Below, piece by piece: positions 17,200 through 25,587 of a DNA stretch of 64,000 bases. The notes below the pieces were generated by a model. That model was not told the DNA's origin. It was given only the letters and a program-made list of their open reading frames with translations, and made no database searches. Position 1 is the stretch's first letter; every line of letters begins with the position of its first letter. This DNA is from Nocardia niwae NBRC 108934 = DSM 45340 (GTDB lineage Bacteria > Actinomycetota > Actinomycetes > Mycobacteriales > Mycobacteriaceae). The position numbers and the translations under genes were made by a program. The DNA is taken from the NCBI RefSeq assembly GCF_001613465.1, contig NZ_BDCK01000044.1, positions 1-64,000 of the forward strand. Direction: 5' to 3'.

Positions 17200-18135
17200 A
17201 TGGCCGGTACATCGCAGAGCGTGCCCGGCGACCGCGAGACCAGCGGTCGCGATACCCGCCCCGCCGCGGCGACCGAAGCGTTCGTCACCCACCGCAACCT
17301 GCTGTTCACCGTCGCCTACGAGATGCTCGGCTCGGCCGCCGACGCCGAGGACGTCCTGCAGGAGACCTGGCTGCGGTGGGCGGGCGTCGAACTCGGCGCG
17401 ATCCAGGATCAACGCGCCTACCTGGTCCGGATCACCACCCGCCAAGCGCTCGACCGGCTGCGCACGCTCGGCAGGCGCAAGGAGTCCTATGTCGGCCCCT
17501 GGCTGCCCGAGCCGCTGCTCACCGCACCCGACGTGGCCGAGGACGTCGCGCTGGCCGACAGCGTGTCGATGGCGATGCTGCTGGTGATGGAGACTCTGTC
17601 GCCGATCGAACGGGCGGTGTTCGTGCTGCGCGAGGTGTTCGATCTGGCCTACGAGGAGATCGCCGAAGCCGTCGGCAAGAGCCCGGCCGCGGTCCGCCAG
17701 CTCGCCTATCGCGCACGATCGCACGTGGCCGCCCGCAGGCCACGCGGAATCGTCTCCGCGGCCGAGACCCGTGAGGCGCTCGAGGCGTTCCAGCGCGCGA
17801 TCGAAACGGGCGATCTGCAGAACCTGCTCGACATCCTCGCGCCGGACGTGGTCCTGCTCGGTGACGGTGGCGGCGTCGTCCAGGCCACCCTGGCGCCCGT
17901 GGTGGGCGCCGAGAGCGTGGCCCGTGTGCTGGCCGCCGGGCTGGGCAGGCTCGCCGCGGCGGAGAGGCAGCCGGCGCAGGTCAACGGCTATCCCGCGTTG
18001 ATCCTGCGACAGGACGGCGAGATCGACACCGTGGTGGCGCTGCGCATCGACGACGGACTCGTCACCGGGCTCTATGCCGTGCGCAATCCGGAGAAGCTGT
18101 CCCGTATGCAGCGCGAGACCATCCTCAGCCGCTGA
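17200..18135 (+). CDS. sigJ: ECF41 (SigJ-type) RNA polymerase sigma factor
   Basis: A 311-residue extracytoplasmic-function sigma factor. Region 2 lies near residues 30-95 (LLFTVAYEMLGSAADAEDVL, then QETWLRWA) and region 4 near 125-180 (LSPIERAVFVLREVFDLAYE, then EIAEAVGKSPAAVRQLAYRA). A C-terminal SnoaL-like extension of about 110 residues includes VNGYPALILRQDGEIDTVVA. This extension defines the ECF41 group and modulates activity in place of an anti-sigma factor. AGGAG at 17188-17192 sets ATG 17200. ECF41 genes commonly sit beside a carboxymuconolactone decarboxylase, oxidoreductase or epimerase gene that they transcribe; here the NAD(P)-binding protein at 18571 fits. Confidence 0.85.
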   Translation: MAGTSQSVPGDRETSGRDTRPAAATEAFVTHRNLLFTVAYEMLGSAADAEDVLQETWLRWAGVELGAIQDQRAYLVRITTRQALDRLRTLGRRKESYVGPWLPEPLLTAPDVAEDVALADSVSMAMLLVMETLSPIERAVFVLREVFDLAYEEIAEAVGKSPAAVRQLAYRARSHVAARRPRGIVSAAETREALEAFQRAIETGDLQNLLDILAPDVVLLGDGGGVVQATLAPVVGAESVARVLAAGLGRLAAAERQPAQVNGYPALILRQDGEIDTVVALRIDDGLVTGLYAVRNPEKLSRMQRETILSR

Positions 18136-18570
18136 CGATAGGAGTCGCACTCGAGCGGCGGCCACATCCGCCATGATCAGCTGGAGGTAGGCGTCTTCGT
18201 TGTCCCACTCGCCGATACCTCGGCGAGCGTGGCACGTTCGACCATTCCGCGCTCGGCGGCGCGCACCGGGCCGAGTGCCGTATCTCGGCATCCGGCGCTC
18301 GGCTCGTCTTCGATCGGCGCGGGCCACGACGGTGGCGGCGCTCTTCGCGCTCCACACCCCATCGCGCGGGCAGACGTGGTTCCAGGACCGGAACGAACCG
18401 ATAACGTTTCTGCGGTGCAGGTCCGCGAACTCGTCACGCCGCCGATTCGCCAGTGGGATGCTGGCTCGGCCGCAGGAGCCGCACCGCGGTGATCACAACC
18501 TCGGCGTCACTGCGATCGCCCGCCATGCACCGCCGGCTGCCCGGTGGCCCACCGCGAAAGGCGAGAAACC
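18136..18570. other. intergenic stretch between sigma factor and NmrA-like gene
   Basis: 435 bases without a supported gene. It should hold the promoter of the gene at 18571. I could not point to a convincing ECF41-type promoter by eye. A minus-strand frame includes GEWDNEDAYLQLIMADVAAA at about 18205-18146, which looks protein-like but has no recognisable family or start. Confidence 0.4.
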
Positions 18571-19311
18571 ATGAAGCTCACAGTCATCGGCGGTACCGGA
18601 CGGATCGGCTCGCAGGTGGTCCGGAAGCTGAACGCGGCCGGGCACGAGGCCGTCCCCGCCGCCGTGTCCACCGGTGTCGACCTGATCAGCGGTGAAGGGC
18701 TGGACCAGGCGCTGGATGGCGCGCAGGTCGTGATCGACCTGGCGAACTCGCCGACCTTCGACGAGGCGTCGCTGGAGTTCTTCCGTACCTCCATGCGCAA
18801 CCTGCTCGCCGCTGGGCGCAACGCCGGTGTCGGGCACCAGGTCGTGCTGTCGATCGTGGGCGTGGATCAGGTGCCCCAGCTGGACTACTACCGGGCCAAG
18901 ACCTTGCAGGAGGACCTGCTGCGGCAGGGACCGACGCCGTACTCCATCGTGCGCGTCACCCAGTTCTTCGAGTTCATGGACGCGGTGATGTCCTGGACCT
19001 CCGACGGTGACACGGTCCGACTGCCCGCCACCCCGATCCAGCCGATCGCCGCCGCGGACGTCGTCGACGCGGTTGTGGAGGTCGCCACCGGCGCCCCGCT
19101 GGGTGGGATCCGCAACGTCGCGGGCCCGGACGTGTTCGCCCTCGATGAACTCGGCAGGCTCACCCTCGCCGCGCGGCACGACGACCGCACCGTCGTCACC
19201 GATGACACGGCGGGCATGTTCGCCGCCGTCACCGGCGCCGCGCTCACCGCTGGACCGGACGCGTACCTGGCGCCCACGCACTACCGCGAGTGGCTCCGGA
19301 ACGCGCACTGA
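18571..19311 (+). CDS. NAD(P)-binding NmrA-like oxidoreductase
   Basis: A 246-residue atypical short-chain dehydrogenase. The N-terminus MKLTVIGGTGRIGSQVVRKL holds the GxxGxxG dinucleotide motif. LDYYRAKTLQEDLL carries the YxxxK pair. TPYSIVRVTQFFEFMD is typical of NmrA/YwnB proteins, which bind NAD(P) and serve as quinone reductases, epimerases or sensors. ATG 18571 is chosen over 18544 because it begins the Rossmann strand directly. As the nearest downstream gene to an ECF41 sigma factor, it matches the oxidoreductase/epimerase class expected to be that factor's target. Confidence 0.85.
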   Translation: MKLTVIGGTGRIGSQVVRKLNAAGHEAVPAAVSTGVDLISGEGLDQALDGAQVVIDLANSPTFDEASLEFFRTSMRNLLAAGRNAGVGHQVVLSIVGVDQVPQLDYYRAKTLQEDLLRQGPTPYSIVRVTQFFEFMDAVMSWTSDGDTVRLPATPIQPIAAADVVDAVVEVATGAPLGGIRNVAGPDVFALDELGRLTLAARHDDRTVVTDDTAGMFAAVTGAALTAGPDAYLAPTHYREWLRNAH

Positions 19312-19334
19312 ACCACCGGCCGAGCGGGCCGGCG

Positions 19335-19589
19335 TCATTCCTCGCGCGGCGAATCCGCGACGGCAGCCGCGGGTTTCGGCACCCCGACGAGCTTGGTGAG
19401 GAAGCGTTCCACCTGTTCTTCCACCGGCGGCCACGGCCGGTCCGGCTGGTGTAGTCGCATCGATACCGCGCCGTGCACCGCGGCGCGCAGATCCAGCGCG
19501 ACCGCTGCCGCATCACCGACCGGGACGGCGCCCGCGTCCATGCAGCGCCGCACCGCCGCGACGGTGCCGTCGGCCAGTTCCTGCCGGAA
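19335..19589 (-). pseudogene. C-terminal remnant of a TetR regulator
   Basis: Leftward from about 19589 the frame reads SFRQELADGTVAAVRRCMDA, then VALDLRAAVHGAVSMRLHQP and PWPPVEEQVERFLTKLVG. This is the ligand-binding half of a TetR protein, ending at a stop near 19335. The helix-turn-helix half is absent; instead the sequence runs into the SnoaL-like remnant on the other strand. The frame is otherwise intact, which suggests a recent deletion. Confidence 0.7.
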
Positions 19590-19783
19590 GGATTTCGACG
19601 CCGCCCGCCGCTATCTGTCCGAGCGCTACATCCAGCACAATCCCCAGATCGCCGATGGCGTGGCCGGTCTGCGTGAGCGGCCGGCGTTTCCGAAGGGGGC
19701 GTTCCCGGAGCTGTCCGTTGAGGTCAAACGCCTGTGGCGGAGGACATTCCCGAGCTGGCATTGCATGCGAACGGAATGTTCTA
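19590..19783 (+). pseudogene. remnant of a SnoaL-like ester cyclase family gene
   Basis: The plus-strand frame reads KDFDAARRYLSERYIQHNPQ then IADGVAGLRERPAFPKGAFP and ELSVEVKRL. This is the central helix and active-site stretch (YIQHNP, DG..G) of SnoaL-like polyketide-cyclase-fold proteins. The first helix with the start codon and the C-terminal strands are missing, and the frame degrades after about 19735. It abuts the TetR remnant, so the pair was once divergent. Confidence 0.65.
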
Positions 19784-19816
19784 GCGCGGATCACCCTGCC
19801 GCCGCGAGTATCGCGC

Positions 19817-22800
19817 TCAGGCGAACGGCCATCGGGTCAGGCGGTCCTCGGCCCGTGACTCGTATGGCCGTGCGCCGAGTGCGCGCGCACGGTGGCGGGC
19901 CGCGGCCACCTCCTCGCGTGCGCCCGGAAGACCGAGGATTCCGCGGGCCGTGCCGCGGTAGAGTCCGGACGGCCCCAGACACACCAGCCCCGGCCATTGC
20001 ACGAGCAGCGTCTCGCCCCAGCCCTGGGTCAGCGGTTCGAGTTCGGCGGTGAGCTCGACGACTCGGTCGCGCAGCCCCGGCGCGCGCTGGCCGACCGCGA
20101 GCAGCGCCTCGAGCAGCAGCGGCACCCGCACGACGACGCGCGGGCCGTGCCAGCTCCCCGGCAGCGCGACGATCGACTCGATCGACGCCATCGCCCGGTC
20201 GTGGTCTCCGAGTTCCGCCGCGGCCATCGCGACCACGAGCGCGAAATCCTCGTCGAAGTCCTCGGCCATGCGGTCGGCCTCGGCCGAGGCCTCCCCGAGG
20301 CGTCCGCGGTGCCACAGCTCGATCGAACTGCTGGTCAGCACCGAGGCCTCGGCGAGCAACCGGGCAGAATCGTCGACCGCCCCCAGATCCGCGGCGAAGC
20401 GCGTCATCAGCGCCCGGGACCGCTGGTAGTCGCCGCGCAGCACCGCGAGCATCACCTGCCACCACAGCTGGGTGGCCGCGAGGTCGGTGCCACCGTCGGT
20501 GGCGAGCCGGGCGAATTCGGCCGACAACCGGCGGACCAGCCGCAGGTCGCCCGCCTCGAGGGCGCAGACCCGGCGCAGATGGACCGCCGTCGCCCGCGCC
20601 GTACGGTCGTGTCCGGCGAGGTCCTCGAGTTCCTCGGCGATCTTGCGCCGGTCGGCCACCGTCGCCGGATCCCAGGTGCACACGAACTCGGCCAGCAGCA
20701 CCTGCGGCCACGACCGGCTGCCCGGTGCGCTGCGCGCCCGCGCTTCGGCCAAGGCGTCGAGATCGCCCGCGAGGCCGTGGATCGCGCGATCGGCGGCCTC
20801 GATCGCCTCCACTTCGGCGACCAGATCGGCGTCGAGATCGAGGCGGTGAGCCAGCGCCTGCGCCCGCAACCCCGGCGAACCCGTCTGCACCACACCGTAT
20901 CCGGAGAAATACCCGGCCGCGCCGCGCGGCGCGGCCAGCAGCGCGGTCCGCGCCAGCCCGGACCAGTCGCCGCGTTCACCGCAGCGCCGCCCCGCCCGGT
21001 CGAAACACGCGGCGGCCGCGTCGTAGCGGCCGAGCCGGTTGTGCGCTTGTCCCGCGAGCCAATCGAACTCGATCGCCGATTCCGCGTCATCGGGGTGCGC
21101 GTGCCGTAGCCCGCGCGCGGCGAGTGCGGCGCACTCGCCGGCCGCGTCCCGGCGCAGGGCGTCCCGCGCCGCGGCCGCACAGGCGGCGGCCGCGGTGGAA
21201 TCCAGCGAATCGAGCGCGGCCGCGCTGCGATGCACCGCCTGCGCCACCAGCGCACCGGGTCGCAGATCCGCCAGCGCGTCGGCGATCCGCCGGTGCAGCT
21301 GTGCCGTTCGCATGGCGCCGATGGTGGCCAGCACGGCGGCGCGCACGAGTTCGTGCCCGAAGGCGACGACGCCGTCCTCGACCGAGACGACCCGCGCGGC
21401 GACGAGTTCGCCGAGCCGGTCGTCGAACCGGGGCGCGCCGTCGGCGGCGGCGACCAAGCCCATCGGAGCGTGCGGCCCGATGACGGCCAGCACCTCGGCC
21501 AGCGCCCGCGCCGACGCAGAGACGGCGCCCAGCTTCGCCGCCGTGATCTCGGTGGCGGCGCCTCCCACGTCCAGCGGGCGACCGGCCCGGGCGAGATCGC
21601 ACAGTTGCGCCGCGACGAAGGGGCTGCCGCCGCTCAACGCGACGATCCGGTCGCGCGCCTCGGAACCGGCCGAGCCCGCGCCTGCGCGCACCAGCTCGCC
21701 GACGGCCGCGTCGGACAACGGCGAAAGGTCGACCGCGACAGCGGAACCCGCGGATCGCAGCAACCGCACCGCGGCGTCCACCTCGGGTGGGAGCGGCTCG
21801 GGCCGCACGGTGAGCAACAGCAGGACGGGATGGGCGCGCAGCACCCGCATGGCCGCGGCGATCATCCGCACCGAGTCCGGGTCGGCCCACTGCACGTCGT
21901 CGATGACCGCGACCACCCGGCCGGTCTCCCGCACCACCTCCGCGAACAGCGCGGCGAGCGAACGCGGCGTCGGGATACCGGGAACGGCGCGCCCGGCCAG
22001 CGCCGCCTGATCCAGCCACGGCGTCAACGTCGTCGAGGCCGAGGAACCCACGCCGCTGCTGCCCGCGGTGAAGAACGCCGTGTCGCCGTGGCGGCGCACG
22101 AGGTCCTCGACGACGGCCGTCTTGCCGATGCCGGGCGCGCCGCGCACGGTGACGACGACCAGTCCGCGCTGCGACCGGTCTCGGGCGCGGTCGAGAACGG
22201 CGGCGACGTCGTCGCGTCCGACCAGGGCCGAGCGCCCGGCCGACGACGGCCTCGGCGGATTGCGGATCTCGTTCTCGACCCGGGCGGTGTCGGGCGCGGG
22301 ATCGAGACCGAACTCCTCGCGCAGCGAGCGCCGCAGCCGGGTGAGCACGTCGAGTGCCTCGGAGACCCTCCCGCAGTCGCGCAGCGCCAGCGCGAGCAAC
22401 CGCGCCGCGCCTTCCCGATGCGGATGCCGCTCGCGTTCGTCGGTGAGCAGCGTGACCGCGTGCCGGGCCCGGCCCAGCACGATCAGGCCCTCCGCGCACA
22501 GTTCGACCAGTTCCGATCGCAGCTCGTCCAGACGCGCCCGCTCGGGCGCGAGTTCGGCGATGTCACCGACATCCGGCAGCGCATCGCCGCGCCACAACCG
22601 CAGAGCGCGTTCGAGCAGATCGACGGCGCGTGCGACGTCCCCGTCGGCGTGCGCCGCGCGGGCATCCCTGGACAGTACGTCGAGCAGGTCGAGGTCGGTG
22701 CCCGAGCCGCCGCACCGCAGCACGTAGCCGTTCGGGCCCGTCTCGATCCGCACGCCGGGCAGGGGCGCCAGCGCCTTGCGCAACCGCGACACATAACCCT

Positions 22801-23023
22801 GCAGGGTGACCAGGGCGCTCCCGGGCGGCCTTCCACGCCAGAGCAATTCGCACAGATAGTGCGCGCTGCGAGCGGTGCGCTCGGCCGCCAGGATGACCAG
22901 GAGATCGGCGTGTTTGCGCGCCGGGATGGTGATCGGGGCGCCGTCCGGGCCGCGCACCTCCAGCGGCCCGAGCACCGCGATGGCGGGCGGGTCGTCACCG
23001 GACCGGCCGCGCACCAGCGTCAC
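19817..23023 (-). CDS. SARP-type transcriptional activator with AAA ATPase and TPR-like C-terminus
   Basis: A 1,068-residue regulator. Residues about 10-90 are an OmpR-like winged helix (AIAVLGPLEVRGPDGAPITI, then YVSRLRKAL). About 95-245 is the bacterial transcriptional activation domain (BTAD). About 260-560 is a STAND-type ATPase with Walker A GAPGIGKTAVVE and Walker B VVAVIDDVQWADPDS. The rest is helical, TPR-like and rich in Ala and Leu. This is the AfsR/EmbR architecture, usually controlling secondary metabolism or envelope genes. GTG 23023 is chosen because the domain begins just after it; GTG 23014 is possible. The divergent membrane-protein gene starts only 27 bases away and is the likeliest target. 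Confidence 0.85.
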   Translation of the reverse strand: MTLVRGRSGDDPPAIAVLGPLEVRGPDGAPITIPARKHADLLVILAAERTARSAHYLCELLWRGRPPGSALVTLQGYVSRLRKALAPLPGVRIETGPNGYVLRCGGSGTDLDLLDVLSRDARAAHADGDVARAVDLLERALRLWRGDALPDVGDIAELAPERARLDELRSELVELCAEGLIVLGRARHAVTLLTDERERHPHREGAARLLALALRDCGRVSEALDVLTRLRRSLREEFGLDPAPDTARVENEIRNPPRPSSAGRSALVGRDDVAAVLDRARDRSQRGLVVVTVRGAPGIGKTAVVEDLVRRHGDTAFFTAGSSGVGSSASTTLTPWLDQAALAGRAVPGIPTPRSLAALFAEVVRETGRVVAVIDDVQWADPDSVRMIAAAMRVLRAHPVLLLLTVRPEPLPPEVDAAVRLLRSAGSAVAVDLSPLSDAAVGELVRAGAGSAGSEARDRIVALSGGSPFVAAQLCDLARAGRPLDVGGAATEITAAKLGAVSASARALAEVLAVIGPHAPMGLVAAADGAPRFDDRLGELVAARVVSVEDGVVAFGHELVRAAVLATIGAMRTAQLHRRIADALADLRPGALVAQAVHRSAAALDSLDSTAAAACAAAARDALRRDAAGECAALAARGLRHAHPDDAESAIEFDWLAGQAHNRLGRYDAAAACFDRAGRRCGERGDWSGLARTALLAAPRGAAGYFSGYGVVQTGSPGLRAQALAHRLDLDADLVAEVEAIEAADRAIHGLAGDLDALAEARARSAPGSRSWPQVLLAEFVCTWDPATVADRRKIAEELEDLAGHDRTARATAVHLRRVCALEAGDLRLVRRLSAEFARLATDGGTDLAATQLWWQVMLAVLRGDYQRSRALMTRFAADLGAVDDSARLLAEASVLTSSSIELWHRGRLGEASAEADRMAEDFDEDFALVVAMAAAELGDHDRAMASIESIVALPGSWHGPRVVVRVPLLLEALLAVGQRAPGLRDRVVELTAELEPLTQGWGETLLVQWPGLVCLGPSGLYRGTARGILGLPGAREEVAAARHRARALGARPYESRAEDRLTRWPFA

Positions 23024-23050
23024 ACCAGCGCCCTCGTCGACTCTTGGCTC

Positions 23051-23803
23051 ATGACACACACGCAAGCACTCCTGCCAACCCCGGCCACCGGCGACGAGCG
23101 GACCGTCGGCGGTCCCTCTCGCGAGACTGTACTGCGGATGTGCGGCGCCGCGCTGACCATCGGCGGCGTCCTGTGCATCGCGGGCGGCACACTGCATCCG
23201 ATCGTCGCGCGCGAGGGCCATTCGGTCGAGGCGCTGACCAGCCCGGGCACACCGATCGCCCAGACGCTGCTCGGCATCGGAACCGTTGCGCTCGTGCTCG
23301 GCCTGCCCGGCATGTACGCGTGGCTGCGGCCGCGACTCGGCACGGCCGGGTTCATCGGCACGGTCTGCTACCTGCTCGGCAATATCGTCACCGCGACCGG
23401 GCATCTCACCGTCGAACTGTTCGTCGCCTACCCGTTCGCGCACGATCCCGAGACCGCGCATCTGATCGCGGACAACGACAACATGATCGACACGACCGCG
23501 TTCGCGCTGTTCAACTCGATCGGCGGTGTGGTCATGCTCGCCGGTATGGGCCTGCTGGGCGCGAGCCTGCTGCGCCACGACACCATTCCCCGCTGGATCG
23601 CGGTGCTCACGCTGCTCGGCATGGTCGGCTTCTTCCTCCCGATTCCCGCCACGCAGGGGTTGTCCGGATTCATCTACGAGGCGCCACGCGGCATCGCCGT
23701 CGCCGCCATCGGTGTGCTGATGCTGCGCAGTCCGGCCGGATTACGCCGCTGGACGAAGCACACACGCGGCGCGTCGTCGCCGGACCTCGAGCGGACCGCG
23801 TGA
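23051..23803 (+). CDS. multi-pass membrane protein, unknown function
   Basis: A 250-residue integral membrane protein with six to seven hydrophobic segments: CGAALTIGGVLCIAGGTLHP, IAQTLLGIGTVALVLGLPGM, TAGFIGTVCYLLGNIVTATG, ALFNSIGGVVMLAGMGLLGA, RWIAVLTLLGMVGFFLPIPA and GIAVAAIGVLMLRS. The start MTHTQALLPTP is divergent from the SARP gene with a 27-base gap, so both promoters must overlap or lie partly within coding sequence. I do not recognise a family; co-location suggests SARP control. Confidence 0.75.
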   Translation: MTHTQALLPTPATGDERTVGGPSRETVLRMCGAALTIGGVLCIAGGTLHPIVAREGHSVEALTSPGTPIAQTLLGIGTVALVLGLPGMYAWLRPRLGTAGFIGTVCYLLGNIVTATGHLTVELFVAYPFAHDPETAHLIADNDNMIDTTAFALFNSIGGVVMLAGMGLLGASLLRHDTIPRWIAVLTLLGMVGFFLPIPATQGLSGFIYEAPRGIAVAAIGVLMLRSPAGLRRWTKHTRGASSPDLERTA

Positions 23804-23871
23804 CCGCGCCGCTTGGAGACGAGCCGAGACGTCGGCACCGCGGCCGGGACAGCCCCGGTGCCGACCTCGGC

Positions 23872-25587
23872 TCATTCGCTCGCTACCGCCGCGGTGGACA
23901 TCGCCCAGAAGTCGGCGTAGCGGCCACCGCGGCGCAGCAGCTGGTCGTGACTGCCCGATTCGACGATCCGGCCGCTGTCGAGGAAGACGATGTGATCGGC
24001 GCGGCGAACGGTCCGCAGCCGGTGCGCGACCATCACCACCGTGCGCCCCGCCATCAGCCGCTCGATCCCGTCGTGCACGGCCGCCTCGTTCACCGGGTCC
24101 AGCGCGGAGGTGACCTCGTCGAGCAGCACCACAGGCGCGTTCTTCAGCAGCGCCCGCGCGATCGACACCCGCTGGCGCTCACCGCCGGACAACAGCGCGC
24201 CGCCCTCGCCGACATTCGTCGCCCACCCGCCGGGCAGCCGCTCGATCACCTCGTCCAACCGGGCCGCGCTCGCCGCGGCCCGCACGTCGGCTTCGTCCGC
24301 GTCGGGACGGCCGAGGCGGACGTTCTCCTCGATGGTGCCGTCGAAGAGGTAGACGTCCTGGAAGACGATCGCGATCCGCTCCATCAGCACATCGGTGCTG
24401 ATCGCGCGCACGTCCACCCCGCCAAGGCGCACCGTGCCGCCGTCCACGTCGTAGAACCGTGCGAGCACTTGCAGCAGGGTGCTCTTGCCCGCTCCGGACG
24501 GCCCGACGATGGCGACCCGCTGTCCCTCGGGCACGCACAACGACACCTCGTCGAGCACGACACGACCACCGTGCCCGAACGTGACGGACTCGAACGCCAG
24601 ATCGTGTCCGGCCGGCCGGATGGGCCGGTCGGGTTCCGGCAGCGGCTCGGTGCGCAACAGTCCATCAAGCCTCGCCAGCACGGAACGGGCACTACGCAGT
24701 TTGCCCCCGATCTCCGCCAGCGACAGCAGCGGATCCGCACAGCGAGCGGCCAGCACCAGGATCGTCAAGATCTCCGCCGCGCCGACGTCACCGCCCAGCG
24801 CCAGGTAGGCGCCCAGCGCCAGCAGGGCGGTGAACACCGCCTGGACCGTGAGCGCCGAACCCACGATGCCGGGCAACGCCGACAGCATGGCGCGGCGGGA
24901 GGCGCGTTCCAGGCCCGCCAGCGAATCGTCCAGCAGCCGGAATCGTTCGGCGGTCCGGCCGCCCGCCCGCAACACCGGCTGCGCCTGGAGGTACTCGATA
25001 ACTCGCCCCGTGGCCTCCTCGGCGCGTTCGGCGCGTTCCGCGTCGGCGGCGGCCATCGAACGTCCCGTCCAGATCTGGACCGCCGCCACGACCGGTACCG
25101 CGGCCAGCGCGGCCAGCCCCATGCGCCAGTCGTAGGCGAGCATGACGGCGACGATCGTCAGCGGAGTCACCGCCGCGTTGATCATCGGTGCGAGCAGATG
25201 CGCGATGACGCTCATCGCCTGCAGCACACCCTCGCTGGCCAGCACCGATACCTCTCCGACGCGGCGCGCGGTGAACCAGCCGAGCGGCAATCGGGCCAGG
25301 TGATCGCCGAAGCGGCGATAGACACCGCGCAACAGCGTGGTCCCCACGAGGAAGCCGGACAGATCGCTGCGATAGCGCAACGCCGCGTAACCCGCGATCG
25401 CCGCCGCGAAGCCGATCAGCCAGGGCCACGCGTCCGTGGGCGTGCTCCCGAACAGCGCCCGCAGCACCGGGACCAGAAGCGCGTAGGACAGACCTTCGGC
25501 GATCGAGGCGGCCGTCATCAGGACCACCGTGCGACGGACCGGCCGGGCGTACTCGTTTCCCAGCACGCGCAGCAGAATGGGGATCAT
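23872..25587 (-). CDS. ABC half-transporter (ATPase fused to membrane domain), IrtB/YbtQ-like
   Basis: A 571-residue half-transporter: a six-helix membrane domain (about 1-310) followed by an ATPase (about 335-560) with Walker A GPSGAGKST, signature LSGGERQRVS and Walker B VVLLDEVTSALD. It probably pairs with the upstream half-transporter, whose stop overlaps this start (ATGA, 25587-25584). The pairing and domain order resemble IrtAB and YbtPQ, which import ferric siderophores despite having an exporter fold. Here no siderophore-reductase (SIP) domain is fused and no IdeR box is visible before the operon, so peptide or drug export remains possible. Confidence 0.85.
   Translation of the reverse strand: MIPILLRVLGNEYARPVRRTVVLMTAASIAEGLSYALLVPVLRALFGSTPTDAWPWLIGFAAAIAGYAALRYRSDLSGFLVGTTLLRGVYRRFGDHLARLPLGWFTARRVGEVSVLASEGVLQAMSVIAHLLAPMINAAVTPLTIVAVMLAYDWRMGLAALAAVPVVAAVQIWTGRSMAAADAERAERAEEATGRVIEYLQAQPVLRAGGRTAERFRLLDDSLAGLERASRRAMLSALPGIVGSALTVQAVFTALLALGAYLALGGDVGAAEILTILVLAARCADPLLSLAEIGGKLRSARSVLARLDGLLRTEPLPEPDRPIRPAGHDLAFESVTFGHGGRVVLDEVSLCVPEGQRVAIVGPSGAGKSTLLQVLARFYDVDGGTVRLGGVDVRAISTDVLMERIAIVFQDVYLFDGTIEENVRLGRPDADEADVRAAASAARLDEVIERLPGGWATNVGEGGALLSGGERQRVSIARALLKNAPVVLLDEVTSALDPVNEAAVHDGIERLMAGRTVVMVAHRLRTVRRADHIVFLDSGRIVESGSHDQLLRRGGRYADFWAMSTAAVASE

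Noticed and set aside
18146-18205. Minus-strand GEWDNEDAYLQLIMADVAAA
   Set aside because: A plausible peptide pattern, but no family, start or continuation could be identified, so I did not call a pseudogene.
21230-23050. Long plus-strand frame in front of the membrane protein at 23051
   Set aside because: It is antisense to the SARP-type regulator and low-complexity; the true protein starts at ATG 23051.
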